This document shows, piece after piece, positions 22,069-34,498 of a stretch of DNA of 64,000 nucleotides. The stretch is taken from the NCBI RefSeq assembly GCF_000499845.2, contig NC_023758.2:22433366-22497365 (forward strand), written 5' to 3'. The translations under genes were made by a program, and so were the position numbers. Below the pieces are notes generated by a model, which did not search any database, was not told where the DNA came from, and worked only from the letters and a program-made list of their open reading frames with translations. Each line of letters starts with the position of its first letter. Positions within the stretch are counted from its first letter, which is position 1. The stretch comes from Phaseolus vulgaris (Eukaryota > Streptophyta > Magnoliopsida > Fabales > Fabaceae).

Positions 22069-24294
22069 TTCGTTTGTTGATTTTGTAATAGGAATAATAG
22101 TCAAACTTGACATGTTTCTCAATAAAAGAATAAAGAACTTGTGCAACATTTTCAACATTATCAATCTTGTAATAATATGCCCAACATCTTCCTATAACAC
22201 CAAAATTCATCATAAAATGGAATCAACTCAATTAGAATTGGCTCAAATGGAATAAGTTAAATCAATTAAAAAAAATGAACATAAAATATCATAATCATAG
22301 TTGTAAAATGTTATAAGCATAGGCATAAAAATGCAGAATCATAGCCATAAAATGAAAAATATATTATGAAATTATGTTTAAAGACCAATGTAATTATATA
22401 TATAATATTTTTTAAATTATTGTTTTTATAATAACTATTTTGAACAGTGTATCTAAAATGTAGTTTTTAATTAACTTATAGTATGAAATTTTAATGTAAT
22501 TATTGAAGATGAAAAATAAATTATGAAAATATAAATTTTAATTTTGAAATATAACATGGTTGATATTTATTTTTTATTGTTTTTTTATTTTAATTTCTTA
22601 ACTTTAAAATATAACTATCTTTATTAATGCTATTATTTATTTTATTTTTATTATTACTAAATAGTTCAATTTTGTCTCTTATTATTCAATTTGTTGTATT
22701 CTTCCTGATACGCCAATTAATGATTTCCGATTTTAAATTTAACAAAAAAGTTTGTTGATAATTAGCAGAATTTTTAGTGACATTATCAATAGTAGAGTCT
22801 AATAATATTGTGGTATTTTTAACGAGTTTCTTTCATGGATACAAATTAATTTATATATATCTTTGAAAAAAACAGTTATGTATAAGTTAATTTTAACTTA
22901 TAAAAAATAATTCTTTTTGTTATTTTTTTGTAGAATTTTCTCCATACAATTAATTAAACATTTAAAAAAATTGCATTTATTTTAAAAAATAAGGGATAAA
23001 TTAAGCTTCTCCATACAATTAATTTTTTGTAGAAGTTTCTCCATACAATTAATTTTTTGCATCAATCCAACAGTATCACTTGTGAATTAATTGGATTTTC
23101 ATTTTTGTTTCAAAATTTTGGTTCATCCTTTTTCATTATGTGAGGACGAGTATTTCTAATGTAAATTGTAGATTCATATTTTACTGAACTCGCTCTTGGC
23201 ATAAAGTTTTGGGATTCAAATTTTATGTGAAAAAAATAGAAAGAAAATTCTCATTACAAGAGAAATAAACCAAATTATAGATAGAAGAGTTTTTAAATAA
23301 AGATGACCTATGATTTCTGATTTGTTAAGGAAATATAAACACTACTTATTGATAGTAAAACAAAATAGGGAATGTAGTAGTTAAATTTTTATATCTTCTC
23401 AATTTAAATAGTATTAAATGATATGGATTTTAAAATAGTTTTGTGGCATTTTGACACTAAATAAAAATAAATGTTCTTGATTCACACCATATTTACACAT
23501 TCTTCTTGCTACTGAAGTTGTGTATAAAAAGATGAGGTGTAATTGATTTGAAGCAATTTCCTGAAAACCATTGACACGTGAAGAGAAGATACAAATTCAT
23601 TCATAGTGATACTGATACATTCGCAAGGTGGTTTTGTTAGGTCTGTGTGCCCATCCTTCAGTCTACCTATTATAAAGTTAACATATTTTCGTAGGACCAC
23701 ATTGTATAATAAATACTTCAAAAGTCATAGCAACACAAACAAAAGTCCCATTGAAAGAACTTGTAAATTTACTATAGTCTCCATACAAAAGCATTCATAT
23801 TTTAAAAAAGTTAATTATACTGATATGATAAGTTAGGACTTAATTTTGTTTATAATATTAAATCGGTAAATTTGAATAAAATAAGTAAAAGTAAATAATT
23901 GAATTGCATGTTAGTTGGAAGGTATGAGAAAAAGATGCAGAGAGAGTGGGAAATTTAACGGCAGTGACAGTAACTGAGCTAGGACGCCAAAAGAGAAAGT
24001 CGTAACGGAAAGGGAATGGAAATAGCGCGGGGGCAATTCCGTAATCTCGCGCGTAGCAGAAGAAGAAAACCTGGCATCCGAAGCATTGCGCAATAATCCT
24101 TCGTCTGAAACGCATTCTTTTTTCTCCCACGCACACAAACGAACCAAGGTTCTTCTTCCTTGCGATCAGATCGCACAATTTTTGGAACCCTAATCTACTG
24201 CATTTCGCTCTGGACCTTCGTTTCAATCGCAACCAACACTCTCTGCGAATCGAATCCTCTTTGTCACGTCGATCATCTTCTCGACTGACTCATT

Positions 24295-24303
24295 AACCCT
24301 AAA
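24295..24303 (+). promoter_or_regulatory. Telo-box-like motif in the LARP1 5' UTR
   Basis: AACCCTAAA nine bases before the start codon; a second AACCCTAA-like site (GAACCCTAATC) lies at about 24186. Telo-boxes are known from promoters of plant translation genes; function here is inferred. Confidence 0.4.
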
Positions 24304-24311
24304 CGTTTTTT

Positions 24312-27300
24312 ATGGCTATGACCGGTAACCATTCCCCTCGCCATTCCTCCGATACCCACCAGCCGCGTCGCGCCACGCGCCTCTCTGCTTCTTCGCCGTG
24401 GAACCAAGTTGTGCGCGGCGAATCGGAGCCCGTTGCGGTGCCTCCCTCGTCGTCTCCCTCCTCGCCGTCTCACTTGACGGAGGCTTTCCATTCCACTGTC
24501 TCGCCGGCGGACGATTTTAGCTCCGCCGCGGAGAGTTCAGACAATGGTGGCGCTGCGAAGAGGCCTGTTTGGAACAAGCCTTCTCCTAATGGCGCGGCGG
24601 CTTCCGAGGCTCAGCCTGTGATTGACGCGCTTTCGTGGCCGGCGTTGTCGGTGTCAACAAAAGCTGCAATGAAATCGGATTCGGCGAAGGGTTTGTTGGA
24701 TGGATCTTCTGTGCCACAGTTGCAGGTTTGGTTCTTCCGCCATTCACTCTATTGTTTCTGTTATTATAATAATTATTTTAATCATTAAAAGTTCCTGCAA
24801 TTTTTAGTGTCCCAAACAGTTGGAGCTAGTTATGTTTGTTGCGTTGTTGAATTGATTCTTCGTCTGTTCTGAATTTTTTTAAGCGGCTTGATTACACTAA
24901 TATACAAAGGTAGTTATGTGTTACAATTTTGAAAATGCATGTATGTGGCTGCTGAAGTGTGTGGAAACCGGTACTGGACTGGATTAGTTTATGTGTATTA
25001 ACAACTAGATGGATTGTGAAATTTAGTGGCGTATATGGTTAGTGTGTATGTGCATCGACATTGCTATTGTTTTAAGTGCTGATTGCAGGTTTTGGGAAGT
25101 CCGTCTTCTTCCTCCTCTCTGCAGAGGGAAGTCAGTGATAATACAAGCACCGACAGTACCAACGGCGTGGTGTCAACTCGGCCGAAATCACTAAAAAATC
25201 ACAGTTCAAATGCTTCTTCTAATGGTGGACACCACCCACAACAGTCTGTGCCCCAGGCTTCAGTAGCTGCAACTGGGTCCCATAACTCCTCTCCAAAGGA
25301 CCACACACCGAGAAGTGGATTTGTGTCTAATGATCATCCGCAGCATCGTAATTCGTTTAGGAATCGTAATGGTGGTCCACACCAACGCGGAGATGGTTCT
25401 CACCATCATAACTATGGGAACAGGCGCCAAGACTGGAATAATAATAGAAGTTTCAGCAGTAGAGATACCAATGTGTCTCCAAGAGTTGTTCCGAGATTTA
25501 TACGGCCACCTCCGCCTCCTAACTCTACTCAGTTTTTTCATCCATCACCAATGCCGCCTTTTGGTGGCCACATTGGATTCCATGGTATGGTGTTTTAATG
25601 TCATGATGATTTCTTTCAACACACGAACATGCTCTGATGAATGTATTCATTTCCAGAACTATCACCTCCGGTGGTTTTTGTTGCAGCTCCACCTCCACCC
25701 CCAGATTCACTGAGAAGTGTTCCTTTTGTGCCTCCCATGCCACATCATCCCCTGTTCTTTACAGGTCCTGACCCTCAGCTGCAAAATAAGATAGTCACAC
25801 AGATTGACTACTATTTTAGGTGCTGTTTTTAATTTGGTCTTTCAGTTTTTTGTTTTGGTTAGCTTGTTGTCATTAATTGGTTTTGAATGTTGACTGTAGT
25901 TGTACTAAAACTTGTCTATTGCAGTAATGAGAATTTAATTAAAGATACATTCTTGCGGCAGAACATGGATGACCAGGGCTGGGTTCCCATAAAATTAATT
26001 GCAGGCTTCAACAAAGTGAGTTTTTTAGGATATATGATTGCTTTTATGAAGGAAAAAGAGATAGATTGCTTTGTTGTTTTACTGACTCATCAAATATACG
26101 AGCTTAAAAAAATATAAATAATTAACCTACTTTACTTTAGATGGATTTTAAATTGTATCTAATGACCATCTGTCTTTTGCTGGATTGACTGATTGGGGTG
26201 TTTCTTGCTTAGGCTATGATTTGTCAATCCTGTAAAAGACAGATGGAGTGTTCTTATTTTTATCAATTACGTTTTTTAACTTAGTTGCTCTTTCCATGCA
26301 TTCACGGGATGACAAATATTGGTAGCATATATGGTTGTACAGTTTGCTGCACCATATCATTAGAAAGTGTTTTCAAGGAGTGGGGAAAGACATGGCTCTC
26401 TTAAGATCAAGTTTTTTTACATTGAAATCATTGAAGTAACAATGTGTACATTGTAAGTAGTACGATTTTAAGCACACTGTACTAGTTCGAATTTTCTGGT
26501 AGCTAGTTCTTATAGTTTTGGGGGATTCAAGTTTTGGTCTTTGATTTTTCTTCAAAATTCAATCCTACTCTAGTTTTCTCCAATTTGTAGTAATACTGTT
26601 CTGTTTAAGGGATATGGACTCATGTTTTGATCAATTATGTTGTGTATTAAAATATTAATCTTGGAAAACAATGAAATTACCGTAGGAAAAATTTAAAGCA
26701 TATGGACAGGATCTGTTTTAAAGGTTAAATTAGGTTCTTTCTGGTTGAATAAATAAAAACTTAATTGTTGCTCAATTATTTTACTGAAGCCTTATTCTTT
26801 CCATAATTCAAGTCTTTTCTTAGCCATTTATATAATTTTTTAACAGCTCCATTTATATCATGCGTTGACACATAAATTGTTTGCTTGTGTTGATTCTCAA
26901 ATAAAAGTGATAATGCAAATGAAAGCACGAGTTTGATGGTCAAATTGAGGTTATGCGTAAGTGTATACATAATACATTAAAAAGAACATTGATTTTTAAA
27001 TCCAAGAAAACAGATAAAAAGGTGAAAATAAAAGAATCAAACTATAGCTTCAAATTGTTTTTCGTCCTAGATGATATATGTCTAGTGGTGGGAAATGTAT
27101 GTTGACATGGAAGTACTGTTACATCACAAGGGTTGTATTTTAATGGATATAATTACTGTCAAGCACATGTTGTTATATAAGGCTTTATGGGTTGTTACTT
27201 ATAGTTCAATGTATATTTGGTCTAGGCCTTTTTGGCTAAGCTTGAAACATTTTACTCTGGTGTATATGACTGAGGTGAAATGGCAATGGATAGTGAATGT

Positions 27301-28219
27301 TTGTGTGATTGTTTAGAGTATAATGCCTTTTATTATATAGTTTTCGTAGTTGGTATTGGTGTCTATTTTAGTGTTGAAGATCAAATTAATTTCTTAATGC
27401 TGCAGTTCAAGTTATGTATACATTTAAACCCCTTCTATTTTCTTGTGAGTTATAGCTTTATTTCTTACCACTGATTCATATTTAAATCTTCTGTATGCGG
27501 ATTATATTAGATGCTGTTTGAACTCTAGTTTTTGCACTAATGGTCACTGTTTTAGTGTTGCAGTTCTTCAATTATCATACAAATTTTGTAATGCTGCAGT
27601 TAAAGTGATGCATCGATTTTATAATTTCTCCTACTTGGATGTGAGTTATAGCATTATTTGTTTACTCAACGGTGAATCTTTTTATCTGTCAGGTTATGTA
27701 TTTGACTGACAATATCCAGATGATAGTAGAGGCTGTTCGAAATTCATCTGCTGTTGAGCTGCAGGTATTTTTTTTTTTAATGTTGTCTGGAGATTTGAGT
27801 TTGAATGTAGACATGATTAATTTCATTGGGAGGATTTAGGAAAAGGTTAATTTTATTTTTTCTTTATTCTACATTTATTAAAGCTGTTGTTTTAAACTAT
27901 TCTCATTGTCTTTTTATTATAGGGTGACAAAATAAGGAGACGAAATGATTGGAGGAGATGGCTCATGCCTCCTGTTCAGTTTTCTAATGCTACAAGCCCT
28001 GGAGAGTCGAATCCGGACATACTGGCAGAACAAGTACACAACATTGCTCTGGAGACTAGTAACTACGATGGTCCAGGAGGAGTAGAGGTTCTACATGATA
28101 CTTCACAATATAGTTCTACATTTGGGGATTTGAGTAGTCCATTGCAGCTCTCAACTAGTGAGGGTGCTGGTCAAGTTGGTATTCAAGGCTCAAATCAGTC
28201 CATTCCGGCAAGAAATTAG
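24312..28219 (+). CDS. La-related protein 1, short plant type (LARP1b/1c-like)
   Basis: Predicted 510-aa RNA-binding protein. Exons: 24312-24725, 25089-25584, 25657-25819, 25925-26015, 27693-27764 and 27923-28219; all introns are GT-AG and every junction keeps frame. Residues 1-300 are low-complexity, rich in Ser, Pro, Asn, His and Arg/Gly, with a polyproline run (RPPPPPN) near 285. A La motif lies at about 342-425, with DPQLQNKIVTQIDYYFSNEN and the GWVPIKLIAGFNKV core; its codons are split over exons 3-6. The tail after RRRNDW has no DM15 repeats, unlike full-length LARP1, which places it with the shorter plant 1b/1c forms. Such proteins act in the cytoplasm on mRNA translation and decay; in Arabidopsis LARP1c is linked to senescence. 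Intron 4 is unusually long (1677 bp). The first ATG was chosen for its position after a 5' UTR-like stretch. The coding region shows no breaks. Confidence 0.92.
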
Positions 28220-31200
28220 AATTTTAGATGTGCATTAGCACTTTGTGTGTTTTTGAAGAGGTCTAATTAAGAGGGACACGGGAAGCAGGATTCTAAGAAT
28301 GGTCTAAGTCTTTGCTTATGGCACAATGGAAAATGATTGCTCGAGGCATATTTAGGATAAATATGATTGAGAAAAGGAAGAAAAATACATCGTATAAAAC
28401 AGAAAAAAAAAACGGTAACATCTCCCTCTCCCCTCTCACCAAAAGTACAGAAAAGACTTTTCGTTTTATTTAATGTTTATTTTTGGTTGTGGAGCTAGTT
28501 GCACGACTCTTGTGAATACTTAATTTCTTTATGGGTATAATGTTGTCACTCTTACGGGGGAAATATTTGCTTCAATATGGGGAATTTTTGTCTGTGTTCC
28601 CGACTGCCCCTCAGCTGCTTTTTAAAATCTCTGGGGTCAGCTTTGCCACCACCACCGGTTTTAGGAGCATGTTATATCAAGTTCACTCATGACATGGGTT
28701 TTGAATATGTTTGATTGCTACCTGCTGCCACTGATGGAAGAGCAAATATAGCTTTCTGCCGCTGGAGCTGACCTTTGTCCTCCTACCACTACTACCACTT
28801 TAAAGTGTGATTGCTTCATGTCACTTGCCATGATATCTCCTGTTACGTCATATCTGCTATGACATTGCTATTTATATGTTTTTTTTCTCTTCAAACTCGC
28901 TAAAATTCCGAACCCACAAAGTGGTCCCTTTGGGGTCATTTAAGACTTTAATTATACAGGTCACAGCTGTATAAGGAGGATATTATATTCCTATTTAGAT
29001 TATGAAGTTGCATGGATTCTGAACTTATATTTCATCATTCCCATAACGCCGCCTCTTCTTTTTCCAGTTCATACCCGGATTTCATTAAGTTTGTTTATTA
29101 TGGCGTTTGGTGTTATGGTAATAATCTGTTCTATTAAAATTTCATAATCGATCACTGTTTTTTTTTTAAACTTTATTATGTTAATATTTGGTTGCATGAA
29201 TATAAAGCTTTCGGTAGTTCTATAATTCTTTTACTAACGGTTACTTGAGCATATACTACTATGCTAAATTTATTTATTGATTTTCCCAACATAGTGAGGT
29301 AAATTTCTCGGCATACTGTAGGAAACTTGATATTTATTTAGAATGTTAACAACTCGTTTATCATTGATGATTATTCTCTATATATATATATATTTATTGT
29401 CGAAATTAAGATGGAATAGATTACTTCAGCAGTCATTGAGCAATGGACATGCTGAAGTGGTTAAGAAACAAAATCTCCATTCCAAAGTATTCGACTCCAA
29501 TTTTCATTCTTTAGAGAAAAGCAGTTGCTGGTGAGGTAGAGGAACTTGAGGAAGCGAAGTTTCTTAAAATTTTCTGGTGGTGCCGAAATTTTGTATTACA
29601 TAGATGTTGAGGTGGTTAGAAGCATACTCAAAGTAAAGGATAGTCATGAAGGAACTGATAAATATATGTATATCTGTATACATTAATTAAATTTTGCGTT
29701 ATAAATCTTTCAAACGTGTTTATCTAGAGTAGATTTCTTAGCATATTAACAGTTAAGAAATGTTGGTTATTTAGCAATTTCATAGAATGTTTTGTATTAA
29801 AGAAAAAATAATAAAAAATGGATGATAAATCTATCATGGGTGATACAATCGAGAGGATAGAAGAAATAAAAAAAGGTTGTGAAATGTATTGCAAAAATAT
29901 GGCGTAGGAACAATTTATTTTCAAATATTTCTGGCTGTAGTTTTAAAAAATGAGAAAACAAACCAGAATTTGTGAAGCAACAAACATTCTTTGTAAGAGA
30001 AAACTCCAAATAAAAAATTTAATTAGTTAAGTTTATTGGAAAGGAGGAACGGCATATCTATTTTTTTATGCAGGTTATATATATATAACCTTTCAATTCA
30101 CACCAAATGACAATAAATTCAAAACAGAATAAAATAAGTAAAAGAATATCATTTTTATTTTTTAAAAGGGGAATTGATATTTTTAAAGAAATTATAAGAC
30201 CAAGAATTTTTTAAATAAGCAAAGAAGTAGTGGTTTATATTTTATGATGAAAATAACTGTTCTGATTTGCCTGTATTTGCATGTATTTAGTATTATATCA
30301 TGTATTTGCATGATTTTCAAGAAAAAGAATAATGTTAAATTCCTTGGGTAAAATATATGAAAATACATCCGAATGAAATTCCTTTTACAATATTGTAATT
30401 TTATAAAAACTAAATTTCCTTTTGAAAGGTTTATAAAGTGCACTGATGGTTTTAATAATGTTGAGTTATGCTATTGAGTGGAATAATAAGTTTATTTAAT
30501 AGAAAAATAATGTTAAATTTATTCCATCTGCCTAATATCACAGAGTGGACTATCCCTCAATTTATAAGCTCAGTGTGAATTCAATCTCTAAAAATTGAGG
30601 TTAAATGTGAAGAGGAAGAGGGTTTAAAGTGTTTCCTTACTCTTTAATGAATAACAAATAAGGCACACACTTCACTCAATAAAAGAATGAATTATTGGTT
30701 TTCTTAAAACCAGGTTAGAGCGAATGTTAATTTGAATCCTTTGTAAAAAAAATTCTATAGTTCATCTCTTTTCAGGCTATTCGAGTCTTTAGATATATGT
30801 TTAATGTTTGCCTTAGATTGATTACCTTAGGATTGGTTTATAATTTGGATAAGTAGAAATTAACTTATTGATTCTCTTACATAAAGAAATATTGTATGAA
30901 TACATGTATGTATCTGTTGTGATTTCTTAAATCTGATGTTTTTTGTACTTCTGAAATTGGGATTCATAATTGGCAAAGAATGAACGTTTGCCAAAAGCAT
31001 TGAAGGAAATGGAAAGTGAATTTCATGATTTGATTTGAAGGGATTTAGAATTGAATGGACTTGCATCAAGATATAAATGAAAAAGGTTTGTGAATTTTCC
31101 TGTTTTCCCTGTTGATTTCTTGTGATTTTAATTAGAATAAAGAAATATCCTTGATCTCTTGTTAATCTATCAAAAACGTTTAGTTACTTAATTGTGTAGT

Positions 31201-31847
31201 TAGTTAAATCTTAATCCAAGTGTTGAATGACATTTTACTAATTTATTATACTGTGTGAAACATATATCTATACTTTGCATATTCTAACTTAACATTCTTC
31301 TTTTACACCTATAATGGATATATAAGTTATGGGAAGAACCAGCATAAGCTCATGCTGGGAGAAATATTGAAATGGATTAAACATAAGAGTATTTTAATGG
31401 TAATATTAAGCAATTGTTTTATTTTTATTAAGTTAAATTAATTAATTTTACATTAATTATTTTATTCATTTTCTCTTTTTATTATTCTTCTGTCCTCTAT
31501 TCCAACAACTTCAATTTTTATTCACTTTTTCCATCTTTCATTTCCTCATATTCATCCTCCAATAATATAAGTAAGAATTATTCATTTGTTTAAATATACT
31601 AAATCAGACTCACCATTCCCACTCAACCTTTTCGGATGATGAATAATAATAAAATCACGTTTTTCTAGAAAAAAAATATTAAAAATGAAGTCTTATATTA
31701 ATGAAAACATATATAACATATAATAACTGAACATTGAACGAAAATTCAAATTTCGAGGCACAATAAAAAGCTCATTAAAAAACATTAAACAATAAAATAA
31801 TAATACATATATCACACTAAAAAATTATTCAATACTAATTTTAGAGA
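28220..31847. other. 3' UTR of LARP1 and AT-rich intergenic DNA
   Basis: The first few hundred bases are the likely 3' UTR (no clear AATAAA was identified). The rest is AT-rich with TA runs near 29385 and a perfect 18-bp palindrome at 30073-30090. Short open frames here are not supported by any motif. Confidence 0.65.
30073..30090. repeat. Perfect palindrome GGTTATATATATATAACC
   Basis: An 18-bp self-complementary stretch in AT-rich DNA; it could extrude a small hairpin but nothing ties it to a function. Confidence 0.8.
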
Positions 31848-31850
31848 TCA

Positions 31851-33514
31851 CACTAAGTACAAAAAGCTAAAAAAAACTAACAATATCGACATTTAAAAAA
31901 ATTCATCGTAACAAAAGTACGGTGGTAATTTTATAATTTTTTAAATTTTCAGTGAGAAAAACAACGATTATCGTAATCGTTAAAAATGAAGTTGAGCACC
32001 AATAACGACGATTAATACACTGAACCATCATTAATAATGAAATTTGAGCAGGTGAACCGTCATTATAAAATTGAATATAATTCAAAACCCCCAATCCGTG
32101 CTCGAACTCATTATTTTTCTCCCACATGCACACTATCTTCTACACGCCACACTTTTCTTCTCCATTGAGTCGCTTGCAACTCCATTATTGCCGTCACCGT
32201 GCCTCTAGCTCTCCTCTCTCCCTGCAAACCCTCCGAGCTTCCACCTCCACACCCCTCGCACTGCCAACCATCCAAGCTCCCCCAACCCCCGCGTCGCTAA
32301 CGTCTTCTTCTCTCCTCCGCGCATCTTCTTCTCTCCTTCCCTTTGCGTCGTCTGACGTCACCAGTGGGGTCGCCGCATATCTCCTCCGAGTGCGCGCAAA
32401 CAGTTGCCTCCGTCACCAACCCTTCACCCAGCAACACCTTCGCACGCTGACAACACTTAAACCCTAAGGTTAGTTAGTATTTTAAAAATTTTAAAAATAG
32501 TTTTATAATAAATATTTTCATGTATCTATGTGATGATTAGTTAGTAGTTTAGGATTTGTGGAAACTTCATTTAGTGAATATTTGATGGAGGAGTCCTAAC
32601 ATTAAAGAGAAGAGTAATAGATTTTGAGTTAGCAAAAATTTGCATGAAGAAACTTCAAGCGGTCATAACTTTTGACAGAGAAATCGGATGAAGACGAGGT
32701 AACGAATCACGTGACCAATACCCTTAGGGGATTGGGGTCGACCAAAATTCCAAAAATCCACTGTTTACTATTTTTTTTTTAAGTATTATTTAGGTCTTTT
32801 TTAGGTATTTTAAGGTTTTACTTCTCATACTTTTACTTGTTAGAAAATTCTGAAATTTTTGCATGATGTTTCCTAGTATAAATTAGAGATTTATCAAACC
32901 ATTATGATTATATTACATTCACAAATTTATTACTCATCCATTACATTACATAATGTTATGTGTTCTAACATTTTAATCTTACTATTTTAGTGCTTATTCT
33001 GGATATAACATGCTAAGGTGCAAATGCAAAGAAGCTCACTTGGACGCACCTTAAGGTCACCATGTATAACACTTTAGGATAAATGAATTATTAGAATGAC
33101 ATATAAATTTTTGTAGAATTTAAATGTACTAATTTATTATATGTAGACTTTCATATTTAAATTAAGATATTACATGATTATTGTTATGAAAATTTGATAT
33201 TTTATAAAGGATTAAAGTAAGTATATAATAATAAAATATTTTTAAAAAAAAATACATTTGTAGTGATGGTTCCAGTGGGAATCGTCTTTAAAAGCCAGTT
33301 AGAAGCATTTATAACGACGATGTTATAAGTGTTTTTTTTTTCATTTATTTGACAAAATGACAATTTTTACACATGTTAATGTGGTTTTATAACGACGGTT
33401 TTAAAACTATCATTATAAATATTTGATTTATACGACACCCACAATAACAACGATTCTAGAACCGTCTTTATATGACATTTTTAACCATCCTTAAATGACT
33501 TTTCTGTAGTAGTG
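31851..33514 (-). mobile_element. Non-autonomous CACTA-type transposon
   Basis: Right end, read on the minus strand: CACTACTACAGAAAAGTCAT. Left end: CACTAAGTACAAAAAGCTAA. Both are flanked by the 3-bp duplication TCA (31848-31850 and 33515-33517), the TSD size of CACTA/EnSpm elements. Within about 300 bp of each end the motif AACGACGGTT/AACGACGATT and variants recur in both orientations, as subterminal repeats do. It is 1664 bp long with no transposase; the inside holds a GC-rich block (32140-32470). The left terminal repeat is less perfect than the right. Strand is arbitrary. Confidence 0.75.
32126..32467 (+). CDS. GC-rich ORF inside the CACTA element (possible captured fragment)
   Basis: An open frame of 113 codons, rich in Ser, Pro, Thr and Leu (for example LRASTSTPLALPTIQAPPTP). 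Its base composition is sharply richer in GC than the rest of the element. It starts just inside the left subterminal repeats. I do not recognise a domain. It could be a captured exon or 5' UTR of a host gene, or a chance open frame; I rate the protein itself as unproven. Confidence 0.25.
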   Translation: MHTIFYTPHFSSPLSRLQLHYCRHRASSSPLSLQTLRASTSTPLALPTIQAPPTPASLTSSSLLRASSSLLPFASSDVTSGVAAYLLRVRANSCLRHQPFTQQHLRTLTTLKP

Positions 33515-33517
33515 TCA

Positions 33518-34250
33518 ATAGAAGGCAAAAAATAAATCTTATAAATTTAAGTATAAAAAAGTGGAGAAAAAAAATCAATAGTGTGTATGTATGTACTTCA
33601 TTTTTTTATTTAAATAGAAAATTAATGACAAAACTATACTACTAAATATATAGATAAAAAAAAAATTAACTAGTATTTTTTTTATTAAGAATAAATAGTT
33701 AATTATGCATTTTGTGTATTAACCTGATGTTATGTAGTTTCCACACTTTCAAACAATGTATATACAAACGAATTTCTATATATGTTCAAAGTGAATAACA
33801 AAGGTGATTTTCAAAGTAAATAATAAAGGTGATGGGTGTATAAAGTTGTGAGTGTTATTTAGTAGAAACCCGGGTGGTTCAGTTGTTACATGAAGTCTAG
33901 GTGTTGGAGGATGAGTCAAAGGAGATGAAGAAGATAATGTATCCATCATTCATAATAAAGAAAAAACTTTGATGACTTGACTGCCCAGGAGTTATTCAGA
34001 AGAGAGCAGAAAGGATTGTAGAAAGAAGGAGATGGATGGATTAAACGCACTGCTGAGTTTAGTATTCTCCTCTCCAATTTTTAAGTTAAGTATGTAAGGA
34101 GGTTCTGCGAGTAGATGACAATGAAAACCAGTAGCATATGTATAAAAACATATCTTTTTCTGGGAATAGTTTCTGAGGAGGTCTGAACTCTAGACCCTAA
34201 ACTCAAACAAAAATTACGGAAGACAAAAGAGTATGACATATTTCTACTGC
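33518..34250. other. Low-copy DNA between CACTA element and second nest
   Basis: AT-rich to 33840, then a mixed-composition stretch with no recognisable gene. The transition to copia C3 sequence is near 34250-34290. Confidence 0.5.
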
Positions 34251-34306
34251 ACTTGTTAAGCAATACATTGTTACATAATTTTTTCATAGTTTCAAGGATG
34301 GGGTTT
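34250..34306 (+). mobile_element. C3 gag scrap left of element B
   Basis: The stretch ending TTTCAAGGATGGGGTTT continues at 48644 after element B (GGTTTTAACCCCC), together encoding the pre-knuckle gag segment that in C1 reads GLGFYPQ. Only a few tens of bases of C3 survive here; its 5' LTR and most of gag are missing. Confidence 0.6.
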
Positions 34307-34498
34307 TGTTCTCGCTGGTTGAATCGTTTGTCGCTTGACTCGAACGACAGTCTTTGGCCTGCCTATCTCCGCCTGAGAACTTCCTTGGTTGAAGAATCTC
34401 TCACCTGCAAAGACAAAGGGCACCTCGGCGACCGTTTGCACTCTGACGCAAGTCAATATTGGGCAAAGAAACAGTAAGTGTATAAAGTATTTTCAGTC
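34307..34498 (-). repeat. 3' LTR remnant of B
   Basis: Starts TGTTCTCGCTGGTTGA, comparable to TGTTCCTGCCGATTGA at 47548, and shares the CCGTTTGCACTC(T/C)GACGC block with 47688-47705. Ends where pol sequence begins at about 34499. Confidence 0.65.

Larger units (their letters stand above)
21354..24311. other. AT-rich intergenic region upstream of LARP1
   Basis: No coding region recognised. It contains an (AT)n/(TTA)n microsatellite block at 22010-22068 and a triple repeat of TTCTCCATACAATTAATT at 22938, 23007 and 23037. The last ~350 bp become GC-richer and form the promoter and 5' UTR of the LARP1 gene. Confidence 0.7.

Noticed and set aside
23858..24232. Minus-strand open frame of about 124 codons just upstream of LARP1
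   Set aside because: It overlaps the promoter and 5' UTR of LARP1, has no domain or low-complexity pattern typical of a protein, and overlaps other short frames on the same strand. Chance open frame.
29343..29534. Short frame with YIYIYLLS followed by HAEVVKKQN
   Set aside because: Starts in a TA microsatellite and shows no family motif; too short and isolated to call.
31815..31819. Alternative CACTA start for the left end of the DNA transposon
   Set aside because: The bases before it do not match the TCA flank at the right end, whereas 31851 does.
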